Shown here: piece by piece, positions 36,181 to 44,118 of the stretch
How positions within the stretch are numbered: position 1 is the stretch's first letter
How the letters are laid out: every line of letters starts with the position of its first letter
Assembly (NCBI RefSeq): GCF_052161615.1
Contig: NZ_CP197417.1
Coordinates: forward strand, 5,394,001-5,458,000
DNA: 64,000 nt
Source: Aeoliella sp052161615
Lineage (GTDB): Bacteria > Planctomycetota > Planctomycetia > Pirellulales > Lacipirellulaceae
Direction of reading: 5' to 3'
The notes under the pieces: model-generated
What the model saw: the letters and a program-made list of their open reading frames with translations, nothing else
Told to the model about the DNA's origin: nothing
Database searches by the model: none
Program-made: the position numbers and the translations under genes

Positions 36181-37525
36181 CATAGGAGTAAGTTTGCGCA
36201 CGAGGAGCGGCCGACTTCTGCCGGTCGCCTATACGGCCGCGCCTATTTGGGACGTCCAAGATCGTATCAGTGGCATTGTCATCCTTCTGCGAGATGAAAC
36301 GAAGCGTCGCGAGAACGAAAAAGCTCTACGTGACGCGTATCGTCGTAAAGATGAGTTTCTAGCCACCCTTGCGCATGAGCTCCGCAACCCTTTAGCGCCC
36401 ATATGCAATGGAATCCAGCTCGTCAAAAGCTGCGGTGACGATCCTGAACTGACACAGGAGATGCTTGACATGGTCGATCGCCAGGCACGTCATATGGTAC
36501 GGCTGGTTGATGATTTACTGGACGTGTCACGAATAACTCGCGGCAAGTTGGAGCTTCGCAAATGTCAGGTATCCATTGCGGAGATCGTGCAAAACGCGGT
36601 CGAAGAAACCCGACCTACAATCGAGCAAGCACAGCATGAACTGACCATTGATGTGCCGGACGAACGGGTGATCGTCCACGCCGATCCTAACCGATTAACA
36701 CAGGTGCTTTCCAATTTGCTGGACAACGCCGCGAAGTATACCCCGCCAGGCGGGAGGATCCGGTTGTCGGCAGCGGTGTGCGATGAGGAAGTGACCATAG
36801 AAGTCGCTGACAACGGGCGAGGTATTCCCAGCGATAAACTAGAGTCTATTTTCGAGATGTTCATGCAGGTGCGGTCAACCATCGAAGGCGGACATGTTGG
36901 CTTGGGAATTGGACTTACCCTCGTCAAGCAGCTGATCGACATGCACGGGGGGACGATTGAAGTTCACAGCGAAGGGATAGGCCAGGGAAGTCGGTTTTGT
37001 GTACGTCTGCCTGCGATAACGCCCAAACAAGTGAAACCTTCAGGCGAAGTTGGTAGGGGAATCGATAGCATGTCGGCAACCTCCCGGCGTGTGCTGGTCG
37101 TAGACGATCACCCCGATGTACGCTCGGTGACCGCGCGTCTCGTTAAACTACTGGGGCATATTCCGTTTCAGGCGAGCGATGGTCAGGAAGGTATTGAACT
37201 GGCCGAACAGATTCTTCCCGATGTTGTGTTGATGGACATCGGGATGCCCCGCATGAATGGGTACGAAGCCGCGAAGCATATCCGCGGAACTTCCTGGGGT
37301 TGCGATATGCCGCTTGTCGCCATTACCGGTTGGGGGCAAGAAGACGATCGGCGGCGGACCAATGCGGCAGGTTTCAACAGCCATCTAGTGAAGCCTATTG
37401 ATGTCGGCGAGCTGAAAACTCTACTTCAAGCAACACCGGCGCGACACGCGAACGGCTCCGTTGGCGGCGATGTAGCGTCGACATTGCGGAATGGACACGA
37501 AGCGAGTCTCCCAGAACCAAGTTAA
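36065..37525 (+). CDS. Hybrid histidine kinase, N-terminally truncated
   Basis: The open frame of 486 codons encodes the end of a PAS/PAC module (LLPVAYTAAPIWDV, from about residue 50), a HisKA domain (DEFLATLAHELRNP, His104), an ATPase domain (NLLDNAAKYTPPGG, GLGIGLTLV) and a receiver domain (RRVLVVDDHPD, phosphoacceptor Asp391 in VLMDIGMP). Residues before about 40 are only the antisense of the neighbouring oxidase fragment. The original sensor N-terminus is therefore lost. Catalytic and receiver parts look intact, so a shortened protein could be made from an internal start such as GTG 36167. Confidence 0.82.
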   Translation: MRWRQRDGENHVIRQKALITQLDTHHTFALGEKRVIKGAIGVSLRTRSGRLLPVAYTAAPIWDVQDRISGIVILLRDETKRRENEKALRDAYRRKDEFLATLAHELRNPLAPICNGIQLVKSCGDDPELTQEMLDMVDRQARHMVRLVDDLLDVSRITRGKLELRKCQVSIAEIVQNAVEETRPTIEQAQHELTIDVPDERVIVHADPNRLTQVLSNLLDNAAKYTPPGGRIRLSAAVCDEEVTIEVADNGRGIPSDKLESIFEMFMQVRSTIEGGHVGLGIGLTLVKQLIDMHGGTIEVHSEGIGQGSRFCVRLPAITPKQVKPSGEVGRGIDSMSATSRRVLVVDDHPDVRSVTARLVKLLGHIPFQASDGQEGIELAEQILPDVVLMDIGMPRMNGYEAAKHIRGTSWGCDMPLVAITGWGQEDDRRRTNAAGFNSHLVKPIDVGELKTLLQATPARHANGSVGGDVASTLRNGHEASLPEPS

Positions 37526-37542
37526 CCCCCCGGAGAGTCAGC

Positions 37543-38202
37543 ATGGGTGAATATCCACGAACTCCGCAAGCCGCACAGTGCGCTGCGCTTATTGTCATTA
37601 CACTCGTGTTTCTGGCCGGATGTAAACAATCAAACCCAACAGATGTCACTACAGAGCAACGCCTTCGCGCGCTAGCTACAGCTTACTTGGACTACGCCGT
37701 TGCCAATGGGCGAGGTCCAATCGATGCAATAGAACTTCAGCAGAGCCTACGACACCTAGCACCATTCAAAGTTCCCGAAGGGATCCGTGACGCGTTAGGG
37801 AAGACTTATCTCCTTACTTCAGCTCGCAACGATCAGCCATTTGTGATCTGTTACGGTCAATCAATTTCCCTCAGCCCAGGTAAGACAGGGCCTGTGATAG
37901 CCTATGAGTCGACCGACGATGCAGTGAATTGCTACGTCGCGTTCGCTAACGGGGAAGTAAAGCTCGTCTCTGACAAACAGCTGAAGGAACTGCTACGCCT
38001 GGAACGCGGTGAGTTTTCCAATGGTTCTGGTCGGTTTGACAGTTCTCCGAAGTTAGGATGCCAAAATGACTACTCCGCTACGAAGTACTCATGTAGGGTT
38101 TACACTCGTCGAGCTATTGGTGGTAATCTCTGTCGTCGGTATTCTTGTAGCTCTACTCCTTCCGGCCATTCAGGCTGCACGAGAGGCTGCACGGCGAGCT
38201 AG
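37543..38202 (+). CDS. Small lipoprotein overlapping the DUF1559 gene
   Basis: A 219-residue frame with a lipoprotein signal (LVFLAGC) near the N-terminus. The body (about 30-155) includes CYVAFANGEVKLVSDKQLKE, the kind of phrase seen in planctomycete proteins that accompany DUF1559 genes. The last 45 residues (from about 38066) are read from the next gene in another frame and are cysteine- and arginine-rich, so they are probably an artefact of a lost stop codon or a frameshift. The true original end is likely near 38060. Confidence 0.7.
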   Translation: MGEYPRTPQAAQCAALIVITLVFLAGCKQSNPTDVTTEQRLRALATAYLDYAVANGRGPIDAIELQQSLRHLAPFKVPEGIRDALGKTYLLTSARNDQPFVICYGQSISLSPGKTGPVIAYESTDDAVNCYVAFANGEVKLVSDKQLKELLRLERGEFSNGSGRFDSSPKLGCQNDYSATKYSCRVYTRRAIGGNLCRRYSCSSTPSGHSGCTRGCTAS

Positions 38203-39064
38203 TTGCCAGAATAACCTCAAACAAATCAGCCTCGCCGTGCTCAACCACCACGATGCGATGCGCTGCTTGCCAACCTCTGGCAACAATGGCTCTATCACGC
38301 GAGAGGGGGCAAAATCCACTTCCGCGAAGGCTCGGCGGTTCCAACAGGCAGGAACGCTCTTTCAGATACTGCCTTACTTGGAATTCGCGTCCGAGCATTC
38401 GGCCGACGATAAGACAATTCAAGGAGTTGCAGTACCTGCGTACTTCTGCCCATCCCGACGATCTCCAGTGACTCGCCTAGGCGTGGACGGAAAGCGGCTA
38501 GGCTTAAATGACTATGCAATGCCGCTCTGGAAGGACGCGACGGCTGGAAGCGGTCGAGGAGCAAGCAGCGCAGGGTGTTGGAACTTCTGGGGAGATAAGG
38601 CGGGTGACAACATCAACCATCCCTACTATCGGAACACGGCCTTTGTACGTGGGGGAAAAGCCGATGTGCGATTTCCGCCGAGCCGGCTGGCACAACTGAC
38701 CGACGGTACGTCCAATGTCATGATGATGGCCGAGAAGTTTGTCGATCCCACTCGCTATCAGCCGGTGAAACTGAACGAAGAAGGTCCTCAACCCCCTTGG
38801 CCAACAATTGCCTTCACGGACATGGGTTATTTCCACGGATGGAATTGGTCCGTCATGCGATGCTCTATGTACGGTCCATTTCAGGATCAGCCTCTTGGGG
38901 AGCTTGCCTACTGGCAACTCTTCGGCGCCGCCCACTCCAGTGGCATGAATGCGGCGTTCGCCGATGGATCGGTGCGAACACTAAGTTTTGACATCTCCAA
39001 TCCGCTTTTTCAATTACTCTGCCGGAAAGACGATGGGACCGCCGTGGATGTGGGCGCCTGGTGA
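38066..39064 (+). CDS. DUF1559 prepilin-like protein (H-X9-DG type)
   Basis: A 332-residue protein of the planctomycete DUF1559 family. The leader is STHVG/FTLVELLVVISVVGILVALLLP, a prepilin peptidase site with Glu at +5. The family body includes REAARRASCQNNLKQISLA, and the C-terminal signature AHSSGMNAAFADGSVR is the H-X9-DG motif. These proteins are exported and pilin-like, with expanded copy numbers in this phylum; their role is not established. It overlaps the lipoprotein frame by 137 bp. Confidence 0.95.
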   Translation: MTTPLRSTHVGFTLVELLVVISVVGILVALLLPAIQAAREAARRASCQNNLKQISLAVLNHHDAMRCLPTSGNNGSITREGAKSTSAKARRFQQAGTLFQILPYLEFASEHSADDKTIQGVAVPAYFCPSRRSPVTRLGVDGKRLGLNDYAMPLWKDATAGSGRGASSAGCWNFWGDKAGDNINHPYYRNTAFVRGGKADVRFPPSRLAQLTDGTSNVMMMAEKFVDPTRYQPVKLNEEGPQPPWPTIAFTDMGYFHGWNWSVMRCSMYGPFQDQPLGELAYWQLFGAAHSSGMNAAFADGSVRTLSFDISNPLFQLLCRKDDGTAVDVGAW

Positions 39065-39512
39065 TTCTCCGCCTCTGCAGTCCGTAGGGCGTAGTAATCG
39101 ATCGTAAGGTCTCGCTCGGTACCAACCTACGAGCCTTGCAGTACGAACTGTGGCACCGTTCCGCACTCTCGAGCCGCTAGGGATCGCAGGGCGGGATGTT
39201 CGCGTTGTCTGCCTCCGTGCATACGGTCCGCAGGATACTGGTGCGAAAAGCACTCGCCCGTCGGGCAGGCTATCTGCAACTTCGAACTGGCCGCATGGGG
39301 CGTTATGCCACTCGCACCAATCCGGTCTAACCGCCATACAAAAGCAAGTGTCCACACAACCGGAGCCGCACGATATACAGACTCACCACGTTGATTAAAT
39401 GGCACGGCGGAAGACGCTCGCCCGATTCAATCGATCACCAATACATTCTTCGGAACGGTGTTGTGAGCTTCAAGCACAGCTAAAGGGTAGGATGGCCGCG
39501 AGCATTCTGTAG
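39065..39512. other. Gap without recognised genes
   Basis: 448 bp between the DUF1559 gene and a kinase remnant. Short frames exist on both strands but none has a motif or a good start. No repeat or RNA was recognised. Confidence 0.4.
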
Positions 39513-39833
39513 ATGGAGGTAGATCTCAACAAGCTTACGGCTGATTGCCGGTCAATCCTACAGAGCAAATTGAAACCGGGCACTCAGCTCATGCTGGATC
39601 TATATGGATATCTACGGCTGCTTGTCACGAGCGAAAGCCAGCTTCGCGAGGTACTTTTCGAACTGGTCCAAAATGCTGCCCTAGCCATGGGCAAGAGCAA
39701 CGGTTTTCGATCACGCCGCATTACCATCCGCACTGGACTCAATGAGGGCACTGATCGAGTCCGAATACACTCCCGTGGGCACGGTATTCGCAGAGCGGAA
39801 GTGTGGACACTTCCACCTCTCTCTTCCCGTTAA
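39513..39833 (+). pseudogene. Histidine-kinase ATPase-domain remnant
   Basis: A 106-codon frame with MEVDLNKLTADCRSILQSKL and then SQLREVLFELVQNAALAMG, the N-box of a histidine-kinase ATPase domain. The following G1 region is degenerate (HSRGHGIRR) and the frame stops soon after. There is no phosphoacceptor domain. This is a decayed kinase piece. Confidence 0.6.
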
Positions 39834-39845
39834 GGAGGCGCTGGC

Positions 39846-39992
39846 ATGATTCCTTGTACAACCCGTCGCGTCCCTAATAGTACGTCCGAGTCGATCAACC
39901 ACCAAATCCGTCAGGAGACATTGCGCAATATCGCCCGATTGAAGAACGCCGATAAAGCTGTCCTCGCGGATTCATCCCCTCGGCCTCGGTGA
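39846..39992 (+). CDS. 48-residue protein with a strong ribosome-binding site
   Basis: The frame starts MIPCTTRRVPNSTSESINHQ and continues with IRQETLRNIARLKNA. AAGGAGG lies 8 bases before the ATG, a stronger site than most genes here. The opening recalls small proteins with TRRVP..T...IN..IR.ET followed by a DUF2892 membrane domain; here the frame ends before any membrane part. It could be a truncated member or a genuine microprotein. The family link is from memory. Confidence 0.45.
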   Translation: MIPCTTRRVPNSTSESINHQIRQETLRNIARLKNADKAVLADSSPRPR

Positions 39993-40173
39993 AATCGTCA
40001 CGCATGGCCTTCAGAGCATGACCTCAAGGAGCCGCTCGATGTCCCACTCCGCTTCTAATTCGGCCAATCGTCATTGGCTGTGGCCGAACGGTAGGTGGCT
40101 ATTTGCCGGCCACCGTGGTCGCTTGCTGCTCTTTTCATTGCCATCTCGTTACCGTCCCTCGAAGGCATTTCTC

Positions 40174-40455
40174 ATGAGGTTTGCACAGTTGCCTGTCCTC
40201 CTAGCAATGGCTTTAACTAACTGCGCCCCAGCGTTGGCTTGCCCCTTTTGCAGTTCCAGCTTGGGCGAGCAGGTCAGGGAAGGCATTTTTGACTCCCGCT
40301 TCTTCTATAACCTGGGAATGTCACTGGCTCCGTTCGCGGTACTTGTCGGGGCACTCATTCTCATACACTCTTGGCCCCCTCAATCTTCGAAGCAACCCGA
40401 TCGAGAAGCTTTGTCAGCCGCTGGATCCTCTAAGTCGAATACGGGATCACTATGA
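40174..40455 (+). CDS. Small exported membrane protein with CPFC motif
   Basis: A 93-residue protein. A signal peptide (MRFAQLPVLLAMALTNCAPA) precedes ACPFCSSSLGEQVREGIFD, then a membrane helix (about 53-71, LAPFAVLVGALILIH). The CxxC could bind metal or form a disulfide. An alternative start at ATG 40039 has AAGGAG upstream and would add 45 residues before the signal peptide. The TGA stop overlaps the next start in ATGA, so this gene and DUF2243 are coupled. Confidence 0.72.
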   Translation: MRFAQLPVLLAMALTNCAPALACPFCSSSLGEQVREGIFDSRFFYNLGMSLAPFAVLVGALILIHSWPPQSSKQPDREALSAAGSSKSNTGSL

Positions 40456-40961
40456 GTCTCGCACCCACTCGCCGACCGTTGATTGTTGCGGGCACCGCCC
40501 TCGGGATCGGCATGGGTGGGTTCCTAGATGGCATTGTGCTCCACCAGTTGCTTCAACTCCATAACATGATGTCGGCCAAGTACCCTACTCGAGGCGTCGC
40601 CGCCGAACAGTTGATAGTGAATCTCGAAATCAACATGTTCTGGGATGGCGTTTTCCACATGATGACGTGGACAATGACCGCAGCGGGACTTGTGCTGCTC
40701 TGGCAGGCGATAGTGCGACCGAACATCATCTTGTCAGGCCGCACCCTGATCGGTGCCATGGTTGTGGGCTGGGGTTTGTTTAATCTCGTCGAAGGGATTA
40801 TCGACCACCATATCTTGCACCTGCATCACGTCGTGGAGACCGCCGAACATATTTTCTGGGATGTCGCTTTCTTAGCATCGGGGCTGTTGATGATTGCTGC
40901 TGGTGCGTGGCTCGTTCGCACCGGCGCCCGTGGCACCGCCTTGGACGCGCCCGCTGGCTAA
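40452..40961 (+). CDS. DUF2243 membrane protein
   Basis: A 169-residue protein with four predicted helices. It shows the DUF2243 signature GIGMGGFLDGIVLHQLLQLH at the start and conserved histidines later (NLVEGIIDHHILHLHHV). The histidine pattern suggests metal or heme binding, but the family has no proven function. It overlaps the CPFC protein gene by 4 bp, and the pair probably work together. Confidence 0.9.
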   Translation: MSLAPTRRPLIVAGTALGIGMGGFLDGIVLHQLLQLHNMMSAKYPTRGVAAEQLIVNLEINMFWDGVFHMMTWTMTAAGLVLLWQAIVRPNIILSGRTLIGAMVVGWGLFNLVEGIIDHHILHLHHVVETAEHIFWDVAFLASGLLMIAAGAWLVRTGARGTALDAPAG

Positions 40962-41346
40962 AGGGCCACGCTTGCGACAGGCTTTGGGCGTGAGTGGCGA
41001 GCAAGTTTACCCCTGCCTCCCAAATTGCAAACGCCATAGCCTTCCAAGAGCGAGTTGTCTGCCTACGTCTTAGAATAACTTTCGTCTCCTGACTTGAGCT
41101 GACGGCCCACGAGGGGAGGTCAGCGGTCTTCGTGCCGATCTTGTTCGGATTTGTGGAAGTTGGGCAAACATTAGATCCCTTTGCTACGCGAATAAAGCTT
41201 GCTTAAGATTCATTCCGGACGAACTCGAATCTAATTCCATACCTCTTCCCCGGGAGTACCCACCCGGTGGACAGACAGGGAAGCTCTAAGACTTCAACGT
41301 CGATTGTGGTGCAGATAAGGCTGACCTTTAGCTGACCCAGGCTGCC
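40962..41346. other. Upstream region of the ETR-type kinase
   Basis: 385 bp with no supported gene. It presumably carries the promoter of the following kinase. No operator or RNA element was recognised. Confidence 0.4.
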
Positions 41347-43419
41347 ATGAGCGTGCTCGATTTCCTATACAAACTGTTTGACACTTCCGACTTCCCTGCC
41401 CGCTGGAATTGCGGTCATTGGACTACCGGTCACGGTTGGCTTCATATTCTCTCAGATATCGCTGTCTGGGGTGCGTACACTTCGATTCCCGTTGCCCTAG
41501 TTGTCTTTGCCAAGCGCCGAAGAGACGTTCCGTTCAAACGGATCTACCTACTCTTCGCAGCTTTCATTCTTGCATGTGGCAGTGTCCACCTCGTAGAGGC
41601 AATTATCTTTTGGCAACCCATCTACAGGTTTTCAGGGCTCTTAAAACTGCTCACGGCAATCGTGTCCTGGGCCACCGTCATCGCCCTGGTAAGGATCGCG
41701 CCCCAGGCCATGGAATGGCCGGGCTTGAAGACCTCCAATGACGCGTTACGCGACGAGGTAGAAAGACGAGAGCGTAGCGAAGAGCGGTTGCGACTTGCAA
41801 CCCAACTTGCTGGTGTTGGTGCAGTAGACATTGACTATGGCTGTGAGTCGGTGCGCCTCGATCGGATGGCTGGAGAACAGTACGATCTTCCGACGAACGA
41901 CTGGATCTCCATGGACCAGTTCTTGAGCCGCTGTCACCCCGCCGATCGCGAGACACTTTTAGCGACGATACAAAGCGTTTCGACATCGGAAAGTCGCGAG
42001 GTCCTCTCCGTAGATCACCGGGTAATTCATACCGATGGTGGTCTGCGATGGCTTAACGCCTCGATGCAGCCGGCGTCAACGCATAGCGAGGGTGATAGAG
42101 GCGATGCACAGACTCTGGTGGCGGTCATCGATAAGACCGAACGAATGCGACGAGAGGAGTTGCTAGCCAAGGCTAAGGCCGAAGCGGATGCAGCCAACCA
42201 GGCTCGCGGTGAGTTTCTAGCCAACATGAGCCACGAGATTCGCACGCCCATGGCGGCTCTTATGGGACACGCGGACATTCTTCTTGCGCACCTTACCGAC
42301 CCCGATAATCGGCAGTGCGCTCTCACCATCAAACGAAGCGGAAACCATCTGCTGGATTTGATTAATGACATATTGGACCTGTCCCGTATCGAAGCGGGGC
42401 GTATGGAGGTTATCCGCGAACCCTGCAATCTGCCTCTACTGCTTGCCGAGGTCGAATCGCTAATGCATGTCCGGGTTCGGAATCAAAGGGTCGACTTTCG
42501 CCTCACATCGTCATCCGTTATTCCGGCCTTCATTGAGTCGGATACCAAGCGGCTAAAACAGGTTCTGTTGAACCTCGTTGGCAACGCCCTCAAGTTTACG
42601 GAGAAGGGATACGTAGAACTGCGTGCCGTCTATGATCCGCACAAGGGTTGTGTGCGAATCGAGGTCGAGGATACAGGAATTGGTATACCACCCAGTACGC
42701 TCAAGACCCTCTTTCAACCCTTTCACCAGGGAGACGCCTCACGGACGCGTCCCTACGGAGGCAGCGGGCTAGGGCTGGCAATCAGTAAGCGACTTGTAGA
42801 AATGCTGGGGGGCCATATTGATGTCCAGAGCGTCGAAGGAGTGGGCTCTACCTTCACCGTCACGCTGCCAACCCCGTCAGCCGATCAACTCCAGCTTGTT
42901 CCCCTAACACCGAGCGCGTATCCTCGCGACGATCAACCGATTGAAATTCCCAGTTTAGAGGGCCGGATATTATTAGTAGATGATCGCCGAGATATTCGCT
43001 ACGTGGGTCAGCATTTTCTGGAAGAAGCAGGTGCGGAAGTTGAGACGGCCGAAAATGGCAAGGAAGCGCTGCGTCTTGTGCAGCAGGCCGCCGAAGACAA
43101 TAGGCCCTACGGGGTGATCGTCATGGATATGCAGATGCCCATAATGGACGGTCACACGGCCGTCTCGGAATTGCGCGCTATGGGTTGCGAAATTCCAATT
43201 ATCGCACTCACCGCTGACGCGATGAAGGAGGACCGGGAGCGTTGCCTGAACTCTGGGTGCGATGACTACCTGCCTAAGCCCATAGCGGCAGCGGATCTGG
43301 TCAAAATGGTCGCGACGTACTTGGAGCACTCGTCGCTTGAAGAGGTGCGGAACACTCGAGAGCTTCGGAAAGCTGAATTACGCAATGGTGGCAAGGACGA
43401 CACCATTCCGCCCGCTTGA
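41347..43419 (+). CDS. Hybrid histidine kinase with ethylene-receptor-like membrane domain
   Basis: A 690-residue hybrid kinase. Residues about 30-120 form three membrane helices that align without gaps to the ethylene-binding domain of plant ETR1: Asp37, Tyr44, Cys77 and His81 fall at the positions of ETR1 Asp25, Tyr32, Cys65 and His69 (SDIAVWGAYTSIP and LACGSVHLVE). In ETR1 the Cys and His bind the copper that holds ethylene. A PAS-like module (about 145-270), HisKA (NMSHEIRTP, His296), an ATPase domain (LLNLVGNALKFTE, GGSGLGLAIS) and a receiver (Asp594 in VMDMQMP) follow. Ethylene or copper sensing is inferred, not shown. Confidence 0.92.
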   Translation: MSVLDFLYKLFDTSDFPARWNCGHWTTGHGWLHILSDIAVWGAYTSIPVALVVFAKRRRDVPFKRIYLLFAAFILACGSVHLVEAIIFWQPIYRFSGLLKLLTAIVSWATVIALVRIAPQAMEWPGLKTSNDALRDEVERRERSEERLRLATQLAGVGAVDIDYGCESVRLDRMAGEQYDLPTNDWISMDQFLSRCHPADRETLLATIQSVSTSESREVLSVDHRVIHTDGGLRWLNASMQPASTHSEGDRGDAQTLVAVIDKTERMRREELLAKAKAEADAANQARGEFLANMSHEIRTPMAALMGHADILLAHLTDPDNRQCALTIKRSGNHLLDLINDILDLSRIEAGRMEVIREPCNLPLLLAEVESLMHVRVRNQRVDFRLTSSSVIPAFIESDTKRLKQVLLNLVGNALKFTEKGYVELRAVYDPHKGCVRIEVEDTGIGIPPSTLKTLFQPFHQGDASRTRPYGGSGLGLAISKRLVEMLGGHIDVQSVEGVGSTFTVTLPTPSADQLQLVPLTPSAYPRDDQPIEIPSLEGRILLVDDRRDIRYVGQHFLEEAGAEVETAENGKEALRLVQQAAEDNRPYGVIVMDMQMPIMDGHTAVSELRAMGCEIPIIALTADAMKEDRERCLNSGCDDYLPKPIAAADLVKMVATYLEHSSLEEVRNTRELRKAELRNGGKDDTIPPA

Positions 43420-43539
43420 AATGTCCCTAGCGAAGTTCAGCGGAAGTGGACGTTGTCACTTGGGTTATGAGAATCGCAGGCTCACCGAGACGACCTCCTC
43501 TGGCCGGAGCGGGGCCACTTTCGCAAATGTGATTCGTAG

Positions 43540-44091
43540 CTATTGAGAAGAGAAGCGGAAGGTGCTTTTCAAAGTTCGGTGCGGCCACCCATCCACTGGG
43601 TGAGAAGTGATTATCATATTGCGTCGGCCAACCTCTCTGAAGTCCACGTTGCTGCGCTCCCATTGTAGGTTGTTTTTCTCAGCTCTTATCCGGTCATCGA
43701 CCCGTCGGACATGACCTCGACAGACTCGAATCCGAGGTTGTGGAATTCCTGCTCGGCCTCGAACGGCGGTAAATAGGCGATCCGGCTCGCGTCGGCCATG
43801 ACCACTGCTACGGGCTAGGTTGCGGATCCGTACTCGTCCCAAACGTCGATTAACGTCGAGCTCAGCATGATTTAGGTGAATGGCCTTGGCTCCACGTTGC
43901 TTACTCTTGAGCCCTCCTCGCTTCGCACCATTGGAAAGCGAACGCCAGAATTCATACTTGGTTACGCCTACGGATGCGTGTTCGGCGAAGATCGCATCAG
44001 ACTCGCCCGTATCAGGTAAAGCATCGCGAGTAAGTGTCGCCTCGGCCAGGATCGCGTGAGGGCCGTAACCGAGTGCCTTCTCAGTCGCCAT
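43540..44091 (-). CDS. Uncertain gene behind hsdM, probably frameshifted
   Basis: A 183-codon frame starting MATEKALGYGPHAILAEATL with AGGAAG 7 bases upstream, 27 bp behind hsdM on the same strand. The first 75 residues look protein-like (KYEFWRSLSNGAKRGGLK). The later part is arginine- and glycine-rich, as expected from off-frame translation. A different minus-strand frame over 43686-43868 reads better there (ADASRIAYLPPFEAEQEF) but has an internal TAG. I read this as one or two damaged genes and name no function. Confidence 0.35.
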   Translation of the reverse strand: MATEKALGYGPHAILAEATLTRDALPDTGESDAIFAEHASVGVTKYEFWRSLSNGAKRGGLKSKQRGAKAIHLNHAELDVNRRLGRVRIRNLARSSGHGRREPDRLFTAVRGRAGIPQPRIRVCRGHVRRVDDRIRAEKNNLQWERSNVDFREVGRRNMIITSHPVDGWPHRTLKSTFRFSSQ

Positions 44092-44118
44092 TTTCCACTT
44101 CCTGCTACTTCGCCCTAG

